Source of the DNA: DASRYH01 sp035687245
GTDB taxonomy: Bacteria > Actinomycetota > Coriobacteriia > Anaerosomatales > PHET01
NCBI GenBank assembly: GCA_035687245.1
Contig: DASRYH010000036.1
Coordinates: 1 to 10,160, forward strand
DNA length: 10,160 bases
Direction: 5' to 3'
Shown here: one piece after another, positions 5,607 through 10,160 of the stretch
Layout: each line of letters begins with the position of its first letter
Position numbering within the stretch: position 1 is the stretch's first letter
The notes under the pieces: model-generated
Seen by the model: only the letters and a program-made list of their open reading frames with translations
Databases searched by the model: none
What the model was told of the DNA's origin: nothing
Made by a program: the position numbers and the translations under genes

Positions 5607-8263
5607 TAGGACAAGTCGGCCAGCTGGGCCTCGACGAGAGCAAGCGCCTCGGCGAGCTCGGCCGCGCGAGCGCGGTCCTTCTCGATGATCTCTGAGGCTG
5701 CTTTCGCCAGGAAGCCTTCGTTAGACAGCTTCTTCTCGAGCTTACCCAAGTCCCCAGAGAGCCTGTCGCGCTCCTTGGCAAGGCGAGCGGCCTCCGCATC
5801 GAAGTCCACAAGCCCCTCAAGCGGTACGTAGACCTCGAGTCCCGAGGCGATGACGGTCGCCGAATGTGCCGGCTTGTCCACGCCCACGCCCGCTTCGAAG
5901 CTGCCGACTCCCGCGAGCCTGGCCATCGCCGCGAACTCCGACTCGACCCACTCGCGTTCGGCGTCGCCGGCGGTCTTGAAGACGACCTCGAGCTGCTGCT
6001 TGGGCGGCAGCTGGTAGCGTGCGCGCACGCCGCGGATGCCACTCACGACTTCGATGAGACGCGAGACGCTTCGCTCGGCGCCCTCGTCGACGAAGCCGGC
6101 GAGCTCGGCCGGGTCGGGCCAGGCCGCGATCATGAGGGATGCAGCGCGCTCCGATTCGGGAAGCGGCAGGTTGCGCCAGATCTCCTCGGTCACAAACGGC
6201 ATGATCGGGTGCAACAGGCGCAGTGCGCGATCCAGCACGAAGACGAGGTTGCGCTGGACGGCGAGGCGCGAGGCCGCGTCGCCGCAATTCAGGCGCGCCT
6301 TGGAGAGCTCGATGTACCAGTCACAGAACTCGCTCCAGAAGAAGTCGTAGAGCAGGCGGGCGACCTCGCCGAACTCGTAGGTGTCCAGACCCTCGCTCAC
6401 GCGCGCCGAAAGGTCAGCGAGCCGCGAGAGGATCCATCGGTCGGCCACCGTGTTTGCGACAGGTTCGCCGGGCTCATAGCCTTCGAGGTTCATCAGCACG
6501 AACCGACTCGCGTTCCAGATCTTGTTGGCGAAGTTGCGGCTCGAGACGAGCTTCTCTTCTGAGAACTTGAGGTCTTGCGCGCCGGTCACCTGCAGCATGA
6601 GGCCGAAGCGCATGCCGTCGGCGCCGTAGTGGTCCATCAGGTCGAGCGGGTCCACGCCAGTGCCGAGCGACTTGCTCATCCGCTTGCCTTCGGCGTTGAA
6701 GACCGTGGGGTGAATGATGACGTCATCGAAGGGAATCTGCCCTTCGTTGAAGTACATGCCGCTCATGATCATGCGCGCGACCCACAAGAACAGGATGTCG
6801 CGGGCGGTCGATAGCATCGCAGTCGGGTAGAAGTAGTCCACGCGCGGGTCAGGCTCGGGCCAGCCGAAGGTCGCAAACGGCCACAGCTGCGACGAGAACC
6901 AGGTGTCGAGAACGTCCTCGTCCTGGCGGATCGAGGAGCTGCCGCACTTCGAACACGTGGTGATGTCATCGAGAGCGGCCTCCATGTTGCCGCACGCATC
7001 GCAGTAGAAGACCGGGATGCGGTGGCCCCACCAAAGCTGGCGCGAGATGCACCAGTCACGGATGTTTTCCATCCAGTGGAAGTAGACGTTCTCCCAGCGC
7101 TTCGGGTGGAAGGTCACGCGACCGTCGCGCACTGCATCTATCGCGGGTGCGGCGAGCGGCTTCATGTCGACGAACCACTGGTCCGACAGCCACGGCTCGA
7201 TGACCGTATGGCAGCGGTAGCAGTGCCCGACGGAGTGGACATGATCGTCGATACCCACCAGCAGGCCAGCCGCCTCGAGGTCGGCGATGATGCGCTTGCG
7301 GGCTTCGTACCGATCGAGGCCTGCGTAGGCGCCACCCTCCCCAGAGATGGTGGCGTCCGCGTTCATGACGTTGATCTTGGCGCAGTCGTGGCGCTCGCCG
7401 ATCTCGAAGTCGTTGGGGTCGTGTGCCGGCGTGACCTTGACCGCGCCCGTGCCGAAGCTCGGATCGACGTAGTCGTCGGCGACGATGGGGATCTCGCGGC
7501 CAATGAGCGGGAGTACGACGGTAGCGCCGATGAGGTCTTTGTAGCGCTCGTCTTCGGGGTGCACTGCGACGCACGTGTCGCCAAGCATCGTCTCCGGACG
7601 CGTAGTGGCGACGATGACGTGGTCGATGCCGGCAACCGGCTCCTTGAGCGGGTAGCGCAGGTGCCACAGGTGGCTGTCGACGTCTTCGTGCTCAACCTCG
7701 ATGTCAGAGAGAGCGGTCGTGCAGCGCGGGCACCAGTTGATGATGCGCTTGCCCCGATAGATCAGGCCCGCGTCGAACCAGTCCACGAATACCCTACGCA
7801 CGGCCTTCTGGTAGCTCGGGTCCATCGTGAACCAGATGTCGTCGTAGTCGCACGAGCAGCCCATCGCCTTGAGCTGGTTGATGATCGTGGAGCCGTACTC
7901 GGCCTTCCACTCCCAGCAGGCCTCGACGAACTTCTCGCGGCCCAGGTCGTAGCGCGACAGGCCTTCGGCGGTGAGCTTCTGCTCGACCTTGTTCTGCGTG
8001 GCGATTCCGGCGTGGTCGGTACCCACGACCCAGCGCGCGGGGCGGCCGGTCATGCGGATTCGGCGAATGACGACGTCTTGGATGGTGTTGTTGAGCGCGT
8101 GGCCCATGTGAAGCGAGCCCGTGACGTTGGGCGGCGGGATGACGACCGAGTACGGGCGTACTCCATCTACGATCTCGCTGCCGAAGTAGTTGCCGGCCAC
8201 CCAGGACTCAAAGATGGGACCTTCGACTGCGTTGGGATCGTACGAACTCGACATCTCGCTCAT
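5606..8263 (-). CDS. valS: Valyl-tRNA synthetase
   Basis: The class Ia enzyme charges tRNA-Val with valine and hydrolyses mischarged threonine. It has 885 residues, the usual size for the shorter bacterial form. The Rossmann-fold signature is HMGH (52-55) in IPPPNVTGSLHMGHA, and the second signature is KRMSKS (527-532), with Arg at the second position. The editing domain carries ATTRPETMLGDT (219-230) and AHDPNDFEIG (280-289). CxxC pairs at C178/C181, C348/C351, C421/C424 and C437/C440 look like two zinc modules of the family. The anticodon-binding helical bundle begins near SRNFANKIWNASRF (575-588). A C-terminal coiled coil (about 815-885, rich in Glu/Lys/Leu) matches the tRNA-binding arm of ValRS. 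The first ATG (8263-8261) is taken as the start. A second ATG three codons on (8254-8252) is possible, because neither has a strong ribosome-binding site. The gene is followed directly by folC. Confidence 0.98.
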   Translation of the reverse strand: MSEMSSSYDPNAVEGPIFESWVAGNYFGSEIVDGVRPYSVVIPPPNVTGSLHMGHALNNTIQDVVIRRIRMTGRPARWVVGTDHAGIATQNKVEQKLTAEGLSRYDLGREKFVEACWEWKAEYGSTIINQLKAMGCSCDYDDIWFTMDPSYQKAVRRVFVDWFDAGLIYRGKRIINWCPRCTTALSDIEVEHEDVDSHLWHLRYPLKEPVAGIDHVIVATTRPETMLGDTCVAVHPEDERYKDLIGATVVLPLIGREIPIVADDYVDPSFGTGAVKVTPAHDPNDFEIGERHDCAKINVMNADATISGEGGAYAGLDRYEARKRIIADLEAAGLLVGIDDHVHSVGHCYRCHTVIEPWLSDQWFVDMKPLAAPAIDAVRDGRVTFHPKRWENVYFHWMENIRDWCISRQLWWGHRIPVFYCDACGNMEAALDDITTCSKCGSSSIRQDEDVLDTWFSSQLWPFATFGWPEPDPRVDYFYPTAMLSTARDILFLWVARMIMSGMYFNEGQIPFDDVIIHPTVFNAEGKRMSKSLGTGVDPLDLMDHYGADGMRFGLMLQVTGAQDLKFSEEKLVSSRNFANKIWNASRFVLMNLEGYEPGEPVANTVADRWILSRLADLSARVSEGLDTYEFGEVARLLYDFFWSEFCDWYIELSKARLNCGDAASRLAVQRNLVFVLDRALRLLHPIMPFVTEEIWRNLPLPESERAASLMIAAWPDPAELAGFVDEGAERSVSRLIEVVSGIRGVRARYQLPPKQQLEVVFKTAGDAEREWVESEFAAMARLAGVGSFEAGVGVDKPAHSATVIASGLEVYVPLEGLVDFDAEAARLAKERDRLSGDLGKLEKKLSNEGFLAKAASEIIEKDRARAAELAEALALVEAQLADLS

Positions 8264-8319
8264 GGGCTTCGAACACGCCTTTCATGCAGGGTGGCTTTCA
8301 ACTTGTGAACAGCTTCCCG

Positions 8320-8349
8320 ATTCTACGCGAAGCACGCCAGCACGGTCGA
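8320..8349 (-). promoter_or_regulatory. Candidate promoter of the valS-folC operon
   Basis: On the minus strand, TCGACC (8349-8344, four of six matches to TTGACA) is followed after 18 nt by TAGAAT (8325-8320, five of six matches to TATAAT). The predicted start near 8313 gives a leader of about 50 nt. It lies directly downstream of the terminator of the preceding gene, which is where an operon promoter is expected. No T-box or other riboswitch signature is seen in the leader. Confidence 0.5.
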
Positions 8350-8353
8350 TGAG

Positions 8354-8385
8354 CGAAGGGCCGCCCTGTGCGAGGCGACCCTTCG
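8354..8385 (-). terminator. Terminator hairpin after the secreted-protein gene
   Basis: The 12-bp arms (8354-8365 and 8374-8385) pair along their full length around an 8-nt loop. On the plus strand one position mismatches (C with A), but in the minus-strand RNA that position is a permitted G-U pair, which fits a minus-strand transcript. It begins 26 nt past the stop codon of the large secreted protein. The tail (CTCATCG) lacks a real T-run, as often seen in high-GC genomes. The -35 box proposed for valS lies within 10 nt of it. Confidence 0.6.
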
Positions 8386-8411
8386 GCAGTACATTCGTAG
8401 TGCGCGAAGGG

Positions 8412-10160
8412 CTACTTCACGCGTACCTTCGTCTTGCTCGACTTGTTGGCGAAGTTCATCTCAGCGCCCGCGCCAATCGACCAGCGGTAGTAGACGGTCT
8501 TGGCCGTCTTCACCTTGAACGACTTGCTTGCAACGCCGGTGGCTCCAGTTGTGAGCTTGTAGGTGTTCTTCCAACCCGTCTTGCCATTCTTGGACGTCTG
8601 CAGGTAGACGATGCGGCCTGCCAGTGGAGTTGCTCCCCAGCCTGTGAAGCTCGCTGAGAGCTTGAACTTCGCCACGCCCTTCTTGCGCTTGTAGGTGACC
8701 GATGAAGCGGCGGGCTTCTTCACGATGGTGGACTTTGCGATGACACGGGCCATCTCAGTGGAGCCGGCGGCAGCCGCGTCCGCGACTACGGTGACAGGGA
8801 GCGTCTTCGCGACGTACAAGTCCTTGCTGAAGCTCGCCGAATAGGAGCCGGGCGCCAGCCCATCGATTGCGTACCCGCCGTCTGCACCGGTGGTGGTCGA
8901 TGCGACGCCCGGGAGCGTGACGATCACGCCCGCGAGGGGCGCACCGAGGTACGTGACCTTGCCGACGATACTGCCCGTGGTACGCGCCAAGGCGATGTCG
9001 CGGGTTGCTGCCGCGCCGCTCGGCACCGATACGCTGACCGTCTGCGACACGTAGCCCGCCTTCGAGAACGTCACTGAGCGCGTGCCCGGAAGCATGTTCG
9101 CGATCGAGTACCCGCCATCGGCCCCGGTGGTGGCGCTGCCGCCGCCGGCGACTGAGACGCCCACGCCGGACAGTGCGACCCCGCTGGTGGTCGTTACCTT
9201 GCCTTTGACCGAACTGGCGGGAGATGCGTCCCACGTCAGCGTGTAGTCGGCGCCGCCCCCGACGATGCTCGCGCGAATGTAGTAGTAGCCGTCGCTCGGC
9301 GCCACAAGACCGATCTTGCGTGGGTAGGCACCGGTGAGCGTCGTGGCAACCGGCGGGTCGGTGATGCTGCTCGCGCTCTCGTTGTAGACGTAGAGCCCTA
9401 CGTCCTGGCCCGTGTCCGGAGTGGTGATCTGCGCCGTGAGTGCCTGACCCTCATCGACCCAGACTCGATAGACATCGTTCGAGTCGCTGAGCTGGTCCAA
9501 GGAGTTGCTGACCGGACTCGTCCACGCGATGCCCGGCAGGTTGTTGTCGTTTTCGACGTAGGCGTCGATCCAGTAGTCGGTCGCACCGCCGTAGATCGAC
9601 TCGGCCAGACTGTAGGTGCCTGCCGTCTCGACCCGGTACTGGAGCATTCCGTCGGCGTCGGCCGTGGCGATGGGCGGAACCGCAGCTGGCCACGAGGTCT
9701 CGCCCGGGCCCCAGAGCGCCATGCTTAGCAGGCTCAGGTCGTAACCGGTGAACGCCCTGACGCAGTCACCGGGCACGAGGCCAAGGCGGTAGATGTCGTG
9801 GTCGTCGGTTGCGTCGTCCAGCAACCCATTCACAGACTCGCCGGGGATGATCGCCCCTGGGAAACTGTCGTCATTGTGGAAGCCATACTGCAGCCGGTAG
9901 TTGCTGCTGCCCTCGTAGATCCACGTGCGGAAGTAGTAGGTTCCGGCGGTCTCGACCGTGTAGTAGACCGTCGCCGGCGAGCCATACGACTCAGCGTCGG
10001 CGAGAAGGGTGTAGGAAGCGCCTGGACCGTGGATCTCGCAGATGATGTCTTGCCCGTCATCCGCTGTGATCGTGAGTTCAATCTGATCGCCCTTATTGAA
10101 CGGGGCACTCCAGATGTCGACTTGGTCCGTGTCGCTGTCCAACGAGTTGGTGAAGTCGTA
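8412..10160 (-). CDS. Large secreted modular protein, C-terminal 582 residues: three PPC-like repeats, two carboxypeptidase-regulatory-like domains, basic C-terminal domain
   Basis: The open frame runs to the right edge without a start; its upstream residues (YDFTNS) continue the first repeat, so the N-terminus lies outside the window. Three PPC-like beta-sandwich repeats occupy about 1-94, 95-202 and 203-312. Each opens with an Asp-rich motif (DSDTDQVDIW, DATDDHDIYRL, LSDSNDVYRV) and has a turn such as VETAGTYYF; NDDSFPG and NDNNLPG link the three. Two tandem carboxypeptidase-D regulatory-like domains follow (about 318-394 and 397-465), sharing TTGADGGY and LPG/APG motifs (Pfam-type CarboxypepD_reg). 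A linker leads to a lysine-rich beta domain (about 485-582) with TSKNGKTGW and TVYYRW. No protease or sugar-cleaving active site, sortase motif or membrane anchor is visible in this part. PPC domains usually accompany exported enzymes, so a catalytic domain may lie upstream. Surface attachment by the basic tail is speculation. The gene ends at a TAG-type stop followed by a terminator hairpin. Confidence 0.85.
   Translation of the reverse strand, partial: YDFTNSLDSDTDQVDIWSAPFNKGDQIELTITADDGQDIICEIHGPGASYTLLADAESYGSPATVYYTVETAGTYYFRTWIYEGSSNYRLQYGFHNDDSFPGAIIPGESVNGLLDDATDDHDIYRLGLVPGDCVRAFTGYDLSLLSMALWGPGETSWPAAVPPIATADADGMLQYRVETAGTYSLAESIYGGATDYWIDAYVENDNNLPGIAWTSPVSNSLDQLSDSNDVYRVWVDEGQALTAQITTPDTGQDVGLYVYNESASSITDPPVATTLTGAYPRKIGLVAPSDGYYYIRASIVGGGADYTLTWDASPASSVKGKVTTTSGVALSGVGVSVAGGGSATTGADGGYSIANMLPGTRSVTFSKAGYVSQTVSVSVPSGAAATRDIALARTTGSIVGKVTYLGAPLAGVIVTLPGVASTTTGADGGYAIDGLAPGSYSASFSKDLYVAKTLPVTVVADAAAAGSTEMARVIAKSTIVKKPAASSVTYKRKKGVAKFKLSASFTGWGATPLAGRIVYLQTSKNGKTGWKNTYKLTTGATGVASKSFKVKTAKTVYYRWSIGAGAEMNFANKSSKTKVRVK
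8871..9133 (-). repeat. Diverged tandem duplication within the secreted-protein gene
   Basis: The stretches 8871-8896 and 9108-9133 match at 23 of 26 bases, with an offset of 237 bases (79 codons). They encode the equivalent turn (TTGADGGY) of the two adjacent carboxypeptidase-regulatory-like domains. The repeat period equals one domain, showing that the pair arose by internal duplication or is kept alike by recombination. Confidence 0.6.

Noticed and set aside
5593..6042. N-terminal extension of the folC frame into valS
   Set aside because: The extension is the low-complexity Ser/Arg shadow of valS. The GTG at 5592 has an ideal ribbon of AGGAGG upstream and starts the normal FolC N-terminus.
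8284..8300. AGGGTGG, reminiscent of the core of a T-box leader upstream of valS
   Set aside because: It lies on the plus strand, opposite to valS transcription, and lacks the following ACCGCG. The leader is also far too short for a T-box.
7022..8308. Long open frame (428 codons) on the plus strand opposite valS
   Set aside because: It is a shadow of the clearly conserved valS coding frame, with no motif or ribosome-binding site.
1..10160. CRISPR arrays, tRNA genes, insertion sequences and phage features
   Set aside because: No spaced direct repeats, cloverleaf-like stretches, transposase motifs or terminal inverted repeats were seen on either strand by reading.

Overview
The window is GC-rich (roughly 60-65% by eye). 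Its codon use is strongly biased to G/C at third positions, and every gene I can support lies on the minus strand, so the biological reading direction is right to left. FolC has the actinobacterial-style P-loop GTNGKTS. Large secreted beta-sandwich proteins, a membrane protein with a double zinc ribbon and a ResB-like protein are also present. Together these suggest an environmental, possibly anaerobic, actinobacterium such as a Coriobacteriia-related lineage. That placement is inference from gene content and style, with no database search.

In transcription order, the right edge holds the C-terminal 582 residues of a large exported protein. It has three PPC-like beta-sandwich repeats, two tandem carboxypeptidase-regulatory-like domains and a lysine-rich C-terminal beta domain. 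It ends at 8412 and is followed by a 12-bp terminator hairpin. A promoter with a TAGAAT -10 element then precedes valS (valyl-tRNA synthetase) and folC (folylpolyglutamate/dihydrofolate synthase). These two are tightly coupled, because the folC ribosome-binding site overlaps the valS stop codon.

A second TAGAAT-type promoter and a (CG)n hairpin precede a small membrane protein with two transmembrane segments and a double zinc ribbon. Two consecutive hairpins separate that gene from thrS (threonyl-tRNA synthetase). thrS is followed after 7 nt by an acyltransferase-3 family membrane protein, then a lipoprotein with an NTF2-like look, then the first 38 codons of a probable ResB-type cytochrome c biogenesis protein. 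The ResB start codon directly follows the lipoprotein stop.

Functionally the centre is housekeeping: two class-defining aminoacyl-tRNA synthetases and a folate enzyme. The flanks encode cell-envelope proteins. All coding regions look intact. No stretch over 300 bases lacks a gene; the longest gap is 148 bases (8264-8411). I saw no tRNA or rRNA gene, insertion sequence, CRISPR array or phage gene. I did not find a convincing new biological system. The points most worth a second look are the double-zinc-ribbon membrane protein, the tandem hairpins before thrS, the changed TSPHL motif in FolC and the modular secreted protein.
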